From: Pseudomonadota bacterium
GTDB taxonomy: Bacteria; Desulfobacterota; Desulfobacteria; Desulfobacterales; Desulfolunaceae
Length of the DNA: 39,010 nt
Reading direction: 5' to 3'
NCBI GenBank assembly: GCA_018818835.1
Contig: JAHIRD010000050.1
Location: forward strand, 1 to 39,010
Under the pieces are notes generated by a model. That model worked only from the letters and a program-made list of their open reading frames with translations. It did no database searches and was not told the DNA's origin. The position numbers were made by a program, and so were the translations under genes. Every line of letters starts with the position of its first letter. Position 1 is the stretch's first letter. Shown in pieces: positions 31,974-39,010 of the stretch.

Positions 31974-32320
31974 GGTTGTGTCAACTCTTTTTTCAAAAAT
32001 GACAAAATTGAAAGGTTTCACCAGGGAACGGACAAAACGCATTTATAGACTATCATGCCGATGGAATAAGCAATTGTGATGGCCCCATAAAATCCGGATG
32101 GTTTTTTCTTGACGTCATGGAAAAAATCTGCAAGCAATATAAAGATAACTGATCTACCTCAAACGTCCCTGGCATCCGGTTCCAAGGGAACCCATGATTC
32201 TGAAGCACATAGCACCAGCGCCTTTGACAGAAAAAACATCAACACCGTGACACATAAAATGCCCTGCCTTTTTCAGGGCACCTGAGCATGGCCGGATATC
32301 AGGCCTGACCCGAATAAAAT

Positions 32321-32361
32321 ACAAAATTGTCAAACATCAGGCGGATTAAACGACAAAATTG
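32321..32361 (+). promoter_or_regulatory. Putative activator sites upstream of glnN
   Basis: ACAAAATTG occurs at 32321-32329 and 32353-32361, 32 bp (three helical turns) apart and about 124 and 92 bp upstream of the sigma-54 promoter of glnN. A third copy lies at 32002-32010. The spacing fits binding of a sigma-54 activator such as an NtrC-type regulator. No match to the classical NtrC consensus was noted. Confidence 0.35.
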
Positions 32362-32443
32362 TTATTTGGGGAGGGACAACCATTTTGGACTAAATGGAAA
32401 ATATTTCTTTTAATTCAAGTATTTTAAGCCATTATTTTTCCCA

Positions 32444-32459
32444 TGGCACAGGGTTTGCA
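32444..32459 (+). promoter_or_regulatory. Sigma-54 promoter of glnN
   Basis: TGGCAC-N5-TTGCA with GG (32445-32446) and GC (32457-32458) exactly 10 nt apart. The start is predicted near 32470, giving a leader of about 65 nt. Sigma-54 control of a glutamine synthetase gene fits nitrogen regulation. Confidence 0.9.
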
Positions 32460-32534
32460 AATTAAAATTTATGTTTTTGGCTTAATCATTTTATTCACTT
32501 CCATAAGGGAACTATCATAGCAGGAGAAAACTAC

Positions 32535-34706
32535 ATGAATGCACGATCAAAAGCCGTTGCGGCCATTAATCAGCGCAAGCCTGTTGAAACTACCATCAAT
32601 TTTAAAGAGGTCTATTCCATAGACCGGTTTGGCGCCAATGTATTCAGCATGTCCGTCATGAAAAAAAGGCTGCCCAAGGATATTTTCAAGTCCGTTAAAA
32701 ATACGGTTGATAATTTTACAAAGCTGGATCCTGCTATTGCCAATGTTGTTGCAAACGCCATGAAAGACTGGGCCATTGAAAAAGGAGCCACCCATTATGC
32801 CCACGTGTTTTTCCCCCTTACGGGAGCCACGGCTGAAAAGCATGACAGCTTCCTGGTGCCGGATCTTTCCGGCAATGCCATTGCCGAATTTTCCGGAAAA
32901 ACCCTGATCCAGGGTGAACCGGATGCATCCAGCTTCCCCAACGGCGGACTTCGTCAGACCTTTGAAGCCAGGGGCTACACAGCCTGGGATGTGACCAGCC
33001 CGGCGTATATCATGGAAAATCCCAATGGAGCGACCTTGTGCATCCCCACGGCCTTCCTTTCATGGACCGGAGAAGCTCTTGACAAGAAAACACCGATCCT
33101 TCGATCCATGCAGGCCCTGAACACCCAGGCCCAGAGGATTTTGAAACTTTTTGGAGATCATTCCAACAAAATGATTGCTGCCACCTGTGGTGCTGAGCAG
33201 GAATACTTTCTGGTGGACAAATTGCTTATCAGTCTGCGACCTGATATTCAGGCGACCGGTCGTGCTCTATTTGGTGCTGCCTCTCCCAAGGGCCAGGAAT
33301 TCGATGATCATTATTTCGGAGCGATCCCCGATCGTGTCATTGCCTTCATGTTTGATGTTGAACGTGAACTCTACAAACTGGGAATTCCCGTGAAAACCCG
33401 TCACAATGAAGTGGCTCCCGGCCAGTTTGAAATCGCACCCATATTTGAAACCGCCAATCTGGCAACGGATCATCAACAACTGACCATGGTCACCTTGAAA
33501 AAAGTGGCAAAGAAATACAATATGGAATGTTTGCTCCATGAAAAACCCTTTGCAGGTGTGAACGGTTCAGGCAAGCATGTCAACTACTCTCTGGGAAATG
33601 AAAGCCAGGGCAATTTGCTTGATCCGGGCGAAACTCCCCATGAAAACGCCCAGTTTCTTGTTTTCTGTGCAGCAATTATAAGGGGCGTGCATAAATATTC
33701 TAAATTGCTCAGGGCCGTTGTCGCCTCTGCGGGCAATGACCACCGCCTGGGAGCCAACGAAGCACCTCCCGCCATCATTTCCATCTTTTTGGGTGAGCAG
33801 CTGGCCGACGTGTTTGAGCAGATCAAAAACGGTGGGGCAAAATCCTCCAAAAAAGCGGGTGTGATGAACATCGGCGTGGATGCATTGCCGCCTCTGCCCA
33901 TGGATGCCGGTGATCGTAACCGGACCAGCCCCTTTGCCTTTACGGGAAACCGTTTTGAATTCAGGGCCGTGGGCGCGGATCAGTCTGTTTCCGGCCCCCT
34001 TGTGGCCATCAATACAATATTTGCGGAGTCCATTGATTATATCGCAACAGAAATTGAAAAAATCATGGCCGGAGATGCATCCAAACTGAACTCTGCGGTT
34101 CAGGATGTGCTCAAAAAAATCATTGACGAGCATGGCGCCATCATTTTCAACGGGGACAATTACACGGACGAATGGCATAAAGAAGCAGCCCGTCGCGGCC
34201 TCCCCAATTTGAAAACCACTCCGGAAGCCCTTCCTGTTCTGGTGGATGATGACGTGAAGGTTCTTTTTGAAAAATACGCGGTCCTGTCCACTGTTGAACT
34301 GGATAGCCGCTATGAAACCTATCTGGAGCAGTACATTAAGAAAATCGCCGTTGAATCCAAGGTTACCGTTGAAATGGCCGATACCGTTGCTTATCCTGCG
34401 GCATGTCGTTACCAGAAAGAGTTGGCGGAATCCTGCTTGAAAATGAAAGAACTGGGCCTTGAATATGATGACGTAACCCTCAAAGATCTGTCCAGCCTGA
34501 TCAAGGGACTGAAATCTGCAGTGGGAGACCTCAAGAAGAAAATGGCTCACACCTCATCGGACGCCCTTGACGAAGCAAAAGCCTGTTGCGGCCAGATCGC
34601 ACCGGCCATGAAAAATGTTCGGGATGTGGTTGACCAGCTTGAAGCCATTGTGGCAGATGATCTTTGGCCATTGCCCACATATCAGGAAATGCTGTTCTTG
34701 AAATAA
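32535..34706 (+). CDS. glnN: Glutamine synthetase type III
   Basis: 723 residues, the long size of GSIII (GSI is about 470). It carries GSIII-specific stretches: [35 protein letters not shown], the metal-binding [42 protein letters not shown], and the ATP/glutamate segment [18 protein letters not shown]. It condenses glutamate and ammonia to glutamine, as a dodecamer of stacked hexamers. AGGAG precedes the ATG. The sigma-54 promoter upstream suggests induction under nitrogen limitation. It is divergent from the operon that ends in glutamate synthase, so the GS/GOGAT cycle is encoded on both sides of 31734-32534. Confidence 0.95.
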   Translation: MNARSKAVAAINQRKPVETTINFKEVYSIDRFGANVFSMSVMKKRLPKDIFKSVKNTVDNFTKLDPAIANVVANAMKDWAIEKGATHYAHVFFPLTGATAEKHDSFLVPDLSGNAIAEFSGKTLIQGEPDASSFPNGGLRQTFEARGYTAWDVTSPAYIMENPNGATLCIPTAFLSWTGEALDKKTPILRSMQALNTQAQRILKLFGDHSNKMIAATCGAEQEYFLVDKLLISLRPDIQATGRALFGAASPKGQEFDDHYFGAIPDRVIAFMFDVERELYKLGIPVKTRHNEVAPGQFEIAPIFETANLATDHQQLTMVTLKKVAKKYNMECLLHEKPFAGVNGSGKHVNYSLGNESQGNLLDPGETPHENAQFLVFCAAIIRGVHKYSKLLRAVVASAGNDHRLGANEAPPAIISIFLGEQLADVFEQIKNGGAKSSKKAGVMNIGVDALPPLPMDAGDRNRTSPFAFTGNRFEFRAVGADQSVSGPLVAINTIFAESIDYIATEIEKIMAGDASKLNSAVQDVLKKIIDEHGAIIFNGDNYTDEWHKEAARRGLPNLKTTPEALPVLVDDDVKVLFEKYAVLSTVELDSRYETYLEQYIKKIAVESKVTVEMADTVAYPAACRYQKELAESCLKMKELGLEYDDVTLKDLSSLIKGLKSAVGDLKKKMAHTSSDALDEAKACCGQIAPAMKNVRDVVDQLEAIVADDLWPLPTYQEMLFLK

Positions 34707-34730
34707 GATATAAATAGAGCAACACACTAA

Positions 34731-34771
34731 AAAAGGCCCGAATACTCGTCATATGAGCATTCGGGCCTTTT
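34731..34771. terminator. Bidirectional terminator between glnN and lon
   Basis: AAAAGGCCCGAAT (34731-34743) and ATTCGGGCCTTTT (34759-34771) form a symmetrical stem with A and T tracts on either side, so it can end both the plus-strand glnN and the minus-strand lon transcripts. Confidence 0.92.
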
Positions 34772-34795
34772 GAATTTCAGGAATCTGTATGTGTG

Positions 34796-37231
34796 CTAAA
34801 TCCTCTGGCGTCGGTCGTTGGCTGTGACTCGTTTTTCCATGTTGACTTCTTTGGCCTGGGACCGTCGTTCCACTTTCCGGGTCCGTCGTTCAAAGGCCAG
34901 TTCCATAACCTCCCTCATGGTGTCCACAAAATGGAACTGGATGGATTTTATCACCTTAATGGGGATGTCTTCCAGATCATTTTTATTCCATTGGGGCAGG
35001 ATAATGGTTCGTATACCGGCACGATGGGCCGCAATGACCTTTTCCTTGACACCGCCCACCGGCAGAACCTGGCCGCGTAAGGTGATTTCTCCACTCATGG
35101 CCAAATTTTTTCTAACGGTCATGCCGGTCAAAATGGATGTCAGAGCTGTGAGCATGGTGACCCCGGCAGACGGGCCATCTTTGGGGATGGCACCTGAAGG
35201 CACATGGATATGGAGATCAATGGAATTGAAGACTTCATCGTTGATTCCCATCTTGCTGGCATTGGTTCGGATAAAGGACAGGGCCGTGCTGGCCGATTCC
35301 TTCATGACATTGCCCAGCTGGCCTGTGAGGGTCAATCCTTTGTTGCCTTTCATGGCCGTGGCTTCGATAAAGAGAATTTCACCGCCCGCAGGTGTCCAGG
35401 CAAGGCCCATGACCACACCGGGAGTGGTGGTACGTTCGCTGGTTTCCGAGATGTAACGGACTTGGCCTAGAAATTTGGCTACGTTGGTTACCTTGACTTC
35501 AACAGATGTTGCTTCCTCCTGGACGATGAGGCTGGCTGTTCCCCGGCAGATATTGGCAAGCTCCCTCTCCAGATTTCTCAAACCTGCTTCCCGGGTATAC
35601 CCTGAAATGATAAGGCGGACAGCACCCTTGGTGATGGTGAACTGATTGGCTTTGAGGCCATTGGCACGCCGTTGCTTGGGAATCAGATACCGGTAGGCAA
35701 TTTTAATTTTCTCTTCCTCGGTGTATCCGCTCAACTCCAGGACCTCAAGGCGGTCAAGCAATGCCGGGGGGATGGTGTGAAGAACATTGGCTGTTGTGAT
35801 GAACATGACATTGCTTAGGTCAAAGGGCACGTCCAGATAATGGTCTGAAAAGGAAAAATTCTGTTCAGGGTCCAAGACTTCCAGAAGGGCCGAAGAAGGA
35901 TCGCCCTGGAAACTGTTGCCCACCTTGTCAATTTCATCAAAAACAATGATGGGATTGTTGGTTCCGGCACGCCGGATACCCTGGATGATGCGGCCCGGAA
36001 GGGCTCCCACATAGGTTCGTCTGTGCCCCCTGATTTCCGCTTCGTCACGCATGCCGCCCAAGGCGATACGAACAAATTTACGGCCAAGGGCCTTGGCAAT
36101 GGACTGCCCCAGTGAGGTCTTCCCTGTGCCCGGAGGGCCTGCCAAGCAGAGGATGGGTCCCTTTGAATCGGGTTTGAGCTGTCTGACAGCCAGATATTCG
36201 ATAATTCGTTTTTTAGCTTTTTTCAGCCCGAAGTGATCATCGTCCAGTATTTTTTTGGCTTTGGCGATATCCAGGTTGTCTTCGGTTCGAACATCCCAGG
36301 GTAACGCTGTAAGCCAATCCAGATAGGTGGAAGATACGGTGTATTCGGAAGAGGACGGATGCATGCGGGCCAGGCGTTTCAATTCACGTTCGGCTTCTCG
36401 GCGGGCTTCTTCCGGCAGATTGTTTTCAAATAGTTTGGTCCGGTAGTCCTGTATCTCAGAATTATTTTCACCCGTCTCACCCAACTCTTCCTGGATGGCC
36501 TTCATCTGTTGACGTAAAAAATATTCCTTTTGTTTATTGTTCATGTCTTCCTTGACCTGGGTCTGGATTTTGGACCCGATTTCAAGGATTTCCAATTGAT
36601 AGTTGACGATTTCCGTGACTTTTTTCAACCGCTTTTTTACTTGTTGCAGCTCAAGGACCTTCTGCTTGTCTTCCAGGCTTGAGTTGATGGTGGACGTGAT
36701 CATATCGGCCAGGGTTCCCGGGTCTGGAATGGCCGAGGCCATTTCACCGATTTCCGGAGGCAGCCCCGGTGATAATTTGACAATTTTCTGATAATGGCTG
36801 ACCATGTTGGATACCAGAGCCTGGGTCTCCTTGTCCTCGGATTGGATGTCCGGAAGGGGATCCACGTGGGCTTTGAGATAGGGGGTGTCGCCGATGAATT
36901 CACGGAGCTTGAAACGGCCGAGACCTTGGACCATCAGCTGAATCCGGTCGTCTTCACCCTTGGCCATTTTAAGAATCATGGCCAGTGTCCCGGTGGTATG
37001 CAAGTCTTCGGTGGAGTATTCCACATCGGCACTGGGCTTCTTGGAAAGAAGAAGGCCGATGATGCGGCTGCCTGCCATGGCGTCATCAATCAGACGTAAT
37101 GCGGACTTATTCCTTACAACAAGGGGAAGAACCATCTTTGGGAACAAAGCCACGTCAAAGACAGGGAGAATTGATAAGTCTTCCGGAATGCTTTCCGGCA
37201 AAAAATCCGTAGAGTCAAAAGGCTCTGTCAT
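34796..37231 (-). CDS. lon: ATP-dependent protease Lon
   Basis: 811 residues, full length. It has an N-terminal LON substrate domain (LPVFDVALFPKMVLPLVVRN), a coiled-coil middle (EDMNNKQKEYFLRQQMKAIQ), an AAA+ module (Walker A GPPGTGKTSLGQSIAKALGR, Walker B NPIIVFDEIDKVG, sensor ITTANVLHTIPPALLDR) and the S16 protease domain with the Ser-Lys dyad S688 (PKDGPSAGVT) and K731 (GGVKEKVIAAHRAGI). The C-terminus has an unusual Arg/Lys-rich tail of about 35 residues (ERRTRKVERRSQAK). It degrades misfolded and regulatory proteins. GGAGGG precedes the ATG. The neighbouring Hsp20 gene, same strand and 80 bp away, points to a proteostasis pair. Confidence 0.96.
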   Translation of the reverse strand: MTEPFDSTDFLPESIPEDLSILPVFDVALFPKMVLPLVVRNKSALRLIDDAMAGSRIIGLLLSKKPSADVEYSTEDLHTTGTLAMILKMAKGEDDRIQLMVQGLGRFKLREFIGDTPYLKAHVDPLPDIQSEDKETQALVSNMVSHYQKIVKLSPGLPPEIGEMASAIPDPGTLADMITSTINSSLEDKQKVLELQQVKKRLKKVTEIVNYQLEILEIGSKIQTQVKEDMNNKQKEYFLRQQMKAIQEELGETGENNSEIQDYRTKLFENNLPEEARREAERELKRLARMHPSSSEYTVSSTYLDWLTALPWDVRTEDNLDIAKAKKILDDDHFGLKKAKKRIIEYLAVRQLKPDSKGPILCLAGPPGTGKTSLGQSIAKALGRKFVRIALGGMRDEAEIRGHRRTYVGALPGRIIQGIRRAGTNNPIIVFDEIDKVGNSFQGDPSSALLEVLDPEQNFSFSDHYLDVPFDLSNVMFITTANVLHTIPPALLDRLEVLELSGYTEEEKIKIAYRYLIPKQRRANGLKANQFTITKGAVRLIISGYTREAGLRNLERELANICRGTASLIVQEEATSVEVKVTNVAKFLGQVRYISETSERTTTPGVVMGLAWTPAGGEILFIEATAMKGNKGLTLTGQLGNVMKESASTALSFIRTNASKMGINDEVFNSIDLHIHVPSGAIPKDGPSAGVTMLTALTSILTGMTVRKNLAMSGEITLRGQVLPVGGVKEKVIAAHRAGIRTIILPQWNKNDLEDIPIKVIKSIQFHFVDTMREVMELAFERRTRKVERRSQAKEVNMEKRVTANDRRQRI

Positions 37232-37243
37232 AGTACCCTCCGA

Positions 37244-37255
37244 ATACAGCTGTAT
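37244..37255. promoter_or_regulatory. 12-bp palindrome next to the lon start (putative operator)
   Basis: ATACAGCTGTAT is a perfect palindrome 13 bp upstream of the lon start. On the minus strand a TTGACA (37271-37266) and TGTATT (37248-37243) with 17-nt spacing overlap it. If used, that promoter would give a nearly leaderless transcript lacking the GGAGGG site, so the palindrome is better read as an operator than as proof of the promoter. Confidence 0.4.
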
Positions 37256-37311
37256 GCAGTGAAGTTGTCAATATAGAATTATCTAAGAACGGGTATCGGT
37301 AAAATCACAGT

Positions 37312-37728
37312 TCATTCAAAGGCCAATTTCGCCAGATTGATTTGAAGAAAACCGTTTGTATATGATGCAGTGACCTTGTTTGTATCAATGGGGCATGGAA
37401 GAAACAGTATCCGTTCAAATGAACCGTACTGTATTTCCGCCAGCCTGTAGGTGGCTTTTTCCCTTGGATGATTACCCGATCGTTTGCCTGTAATCTTGAT
37501 GGCCTTGTTGCTGATTTCAATTTCCATGTTCTCTTTATCAACCCCGGCCATGGTCACATGAATTACGATATCCTCATCGGTCTCATAGATATCAACCTGG
37601 GGTTTCCAGCTGGATTTTTCCAAGCGGAACATGGGATTCAGGGATTGAAACATTTCTTCGATAGACTTTTCGGACTTTAATTTACAATGTTCGAATTCAT
37701 CTCCGAACCTGATTTTGATATAATCCAT
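37312..37728 (-). CDS. Hsp20/alpha-crystallin small heat shock protein
   Basis: 138 residues from the ATG at 37728, chosen for the CAGGAG site 7 nt upstream (the preceding TTG codon is less likely). The alpha-crystallin domain covers about 42-138: WKPQVDIYETDEDIVIHVTM, AGVDKENMEIEISNKAIKIT, and the conserved G-x-F-x-R as YGSFERILFLP, then ASYTNGFLQINL (the A-x-x-x-x-G-x-L motif in shifted form). The C-terminal I-x-I/V tail is short or absent, so higher oligomers may be limited. It is an ATP-independent holdase. It lies upstream of lon in the same direction and may be cotranscribed with it. Confidence 0.9.
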   Translation of the reverse strand: MDYIKIRFGDEFEHCKLKSEKSIEEMFQSLNPMFRLEKSSWKPQVDIYETDEDIVIHVTMAGVDKENMEIEISNKAIKITGKRSGNHPREKATYRLAEIQYGSFERILFLPCPIDTNKVTASYTNGFLQINLAKLAFE

Positions 37729-37802
37729 CAACGACTCCTGCAGATGAGTGACAGTTTTTTTGAGGAGTTATAAACCGGAAAATGGTCATGAACTGTTTGA
37801 AT

Positions 37803-37831
37803 AAAATAGCATTAAGGCCGGGCTTTGTAAA
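37803..37831 (-). promoter_or_regulatory. Candidate promoter of the Hsp20 gene
   Basis: TTTACA (37831-37826) and TATTTT (37808-37803) on the minus strand are 17 nt apart, about 75 bp upstream of the start. No clear CIRCE or sigma-32 consensus was seen. Confidence 0.45.
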
Positions 37832-38179
37832 GATAAGATAATTTTGTGTTGTGTTTGAGGCAACACAGGGCGAGCAAGGGATCTGGCTGAATAAAAAAAC
37901 GTAAGGCAAAGTCATTGCATTCTGAATTTAAATATGGTTATTTGTTGAAGGACATAATTTACAGGCACTTACTTCTGATAAATTGAAAACTGAACCTGCG
38001 TTTTCCCAGGGGGTTGGGCCTGGCTTTGCCACAAAAAAATGCGCATTGAATTGATGTTTCGTTGTTTTTTTTGCAGATAAAATTTAACGATTGAAGAAAA
38101 AAGGTGTAAGGTGTGGGATCAAAGGCCCATTACACATAAGAGACGAATGTGGCATTTATCATCATAGAGGTGCAGTTTT
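37832..38179. other. 348-bp gap between divergent Hsp20 and diguanylate cyclase genes
   Basis: AT-rich, with no open frame of note and no recognised RNA family. It must contain the promoter of the diguanylate cyclase; a TAAAAT near 38078 follows a run of T residues and could be its -10 box. A CAGGGGGTTGGGCCTGG tract lies near 38009-38025. Confidence 0.4.
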
Positions 38180-39010
38180 ATGTTTCACGTATTCCCGGAA
38201 TTTGATCACAATCAGATACTTCGAATCAAACGATTTCTCATGGCCTTTGGTTCTTATATCATGTGGGGGGGGCTGGCGGCCTTCTTTTACTTACAGGGCC
38301 TGACACGGGTCACACAAAACGTTCTGATCATATCCCTAACGGGCGTTTTTGCCGTGAATCTCCTGATTTATATCGTCTTTCGATCCGGATTTAACAAACG
38401 GTTCAAGGACCCCAGCCTGACACTATTCCAGATGGTTGTGGCCACATTCTGGGCCATGGAAGTGGTCTATTTTGCGGACCAGGCCAGGAGTCTGGTCCTT
38501 CTTCTTTATCTGGTGGTCTTTGTATTCGGACTTTTTCGCCTGAAAGTCATACAGTTTCTCTTTCTTTCATTGTTTGCAGTCTTGAATTATTCCGCCGTGA
38601 TCCTGTTGCTCTACATTCGCCATCCCGAATCCATCAATGGTAAAATCGATTTTTTGAGCATTGTGGTACTGGCCACGGTCCTGCCCTGGTTTTCCCTGGT
38701 GGGTGGATACATCACTCATTTGCGGGACAAAGTATCCAGGGCACTGACCACCATTGAGCGACTTGCCATTATCGATGATCTGACCCAGGTGTTCAACCGC
38801 CGCCAGATGTTCAAAATTCTTGACCAGCAGAAAGCACTTGGAGACCGGGGGATTCACCCCTTTTCCATTTGTATATTCGATTTGGATCATTTTAAGAATG
38901 TCAATGACACATATGGCCACGAGGCTGGGGACATCGTCCTGAAATCCGTGGCCCAGGAAGTTCATAAAAATCTGAGGGATATTGATCATATTGCCCGTTA
39001 CGGTGGGGAA
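38180..39010 (+). CDS. Membrane-bound diguanylate cyclase (3' end outside window)
   Basis: 277 codons are seen from an ATG at 38180, behind AGAGGTG, to the window edge. The first 190 or so residues hold about six hydrophobic segments (for example FGSYIMWGGLAAFFYL, VLIISLTGVFAVNLLIYIVF, LVLLLYLVVFVFGLF, FLSIVVLATVLPWFSLVGGY), resembling a compact MASE-like sensor. The GGDEF domain then begins with LAIIDDLTQVFNRRQMF, continues with CIFDLDHFKNVNDTYGHEAG and stops within RYGGE, the start of the GG[DE]EF active site. It would make c-di-GMP from two GTP. An inhibitory I-site (RxxD), expected just before the active site, is not evident in the visible part. Confidence 0.9.
   Translation, partial: MFHVFPEFDHNQILRIKRFLMAFGSYIMWGGLAAFFYLQGLTRVTQNVLIISLTGVFAVNLLIYIVFRSGFNKRFKDPSLTLFQMVVATFWAMEVVYFADQARSLVLLLYLVVFVFGLFRLKVIQFLFLSLFAVLNYSAVILLLYIRHPESINGKIDFLSIVVLATVLPWFSLVGGYITHLRDKVSRALTTIERLAIIDDLTQVFNRRQMFKILDQQKALGDRGIHPFSICIFDLDHFKNVNDTYGHEAGDIVLKSVAQEVHKNLRDIDHIARYGGE

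Noticed and set aside
33567-34550. A 327-codon minus-strand open frame inside glnN
   Set aside because: It lies wholly antisense to intact glutamine synthetase motifs and has no recognisable domain.

Overview
The window looks like chromosomal DNA of an anaerobic, probably sulfate-reducing member of the Desulfobacterota (Desulfobacterium/Desulfobacteraceae type). This is inferred from gene content: MetF with MetV and an MvhD-like protein (Wood-Ljungdahl C1 metabolism), a split ferredoxin-type glutamate synthase without an NADPH subunit, type III glutamine synthetase, ThyX, a PEP-CTERM protein and several sigma-54 promoters. No tRNA, rRNA, CRISPR array or intact insertion sequence was seen.

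Layout. 1-198: start of a type VI secretion Hcp gene. 480-4518 (minus): MBL-fold hydrolase, sigma-54 response regulator and membrane histidine kinase, a ZraSR-like operon. 4519-6216: a 1.7 kb intergenic region holding two homologous, tandem, sigma-54-driven structured RNAs, repeated upstream motifs and a third sigma-54 promoter in front of a DegP/HtrA protease (6217-7668). 7770-8463: two truncated genes (PIN and MBL) joined at a deletion scar. 8528-14551: UvrD/Rep helicase, MscS channel, thyX bracketed by palindromic repeats, ABC-F ATPase. 14868-22871: PEP-CTERM protein, DnaQ-like exonuclease, dihydroorotate-dehydrogenase-like protein, YhcH-family protein, a small basic protein, a periplasmic solute-binding protein and a TPR lipoprotein. 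22872-23757: remnants of PotC, PotD and an AbiEii-type nucleotidyltransferase.

31733-23758 (minus) reads as one operon: mvhD-like, metV, metF, a divergent glutamate-synthase paralog, the FMN/ferredoxin glutamate synthase core, and a GATase-GXGXG subunit. Its leader carries two tandem intrinsic terminators around a third hairpin, an attenuator-like arrangement. Divergent from it is glnN, with a consensus sigma-54 promoter, so the two halves of ammonia assimilation sit back to back. After a shared terminator come lon and an Hsp20 gene (minus), and the window ends inside a membrane diguanylate cyclase.

The most novel-looking feature is the ZraSR-like / tandem RNA / htrA block. Both RNAs have a perfect -24/-12 promoter, a boxA-like element about 20 nt after the predicted start, CU-rich (anti-Shine-Dalgarno) segments, a central stem with different sequence but the same length in the two copies, and a conserved 3' hairpin. 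It looks like an envelope-stress regulon with a protein arm (HtrA) and an RNA arm. This is inference from sequence alone.
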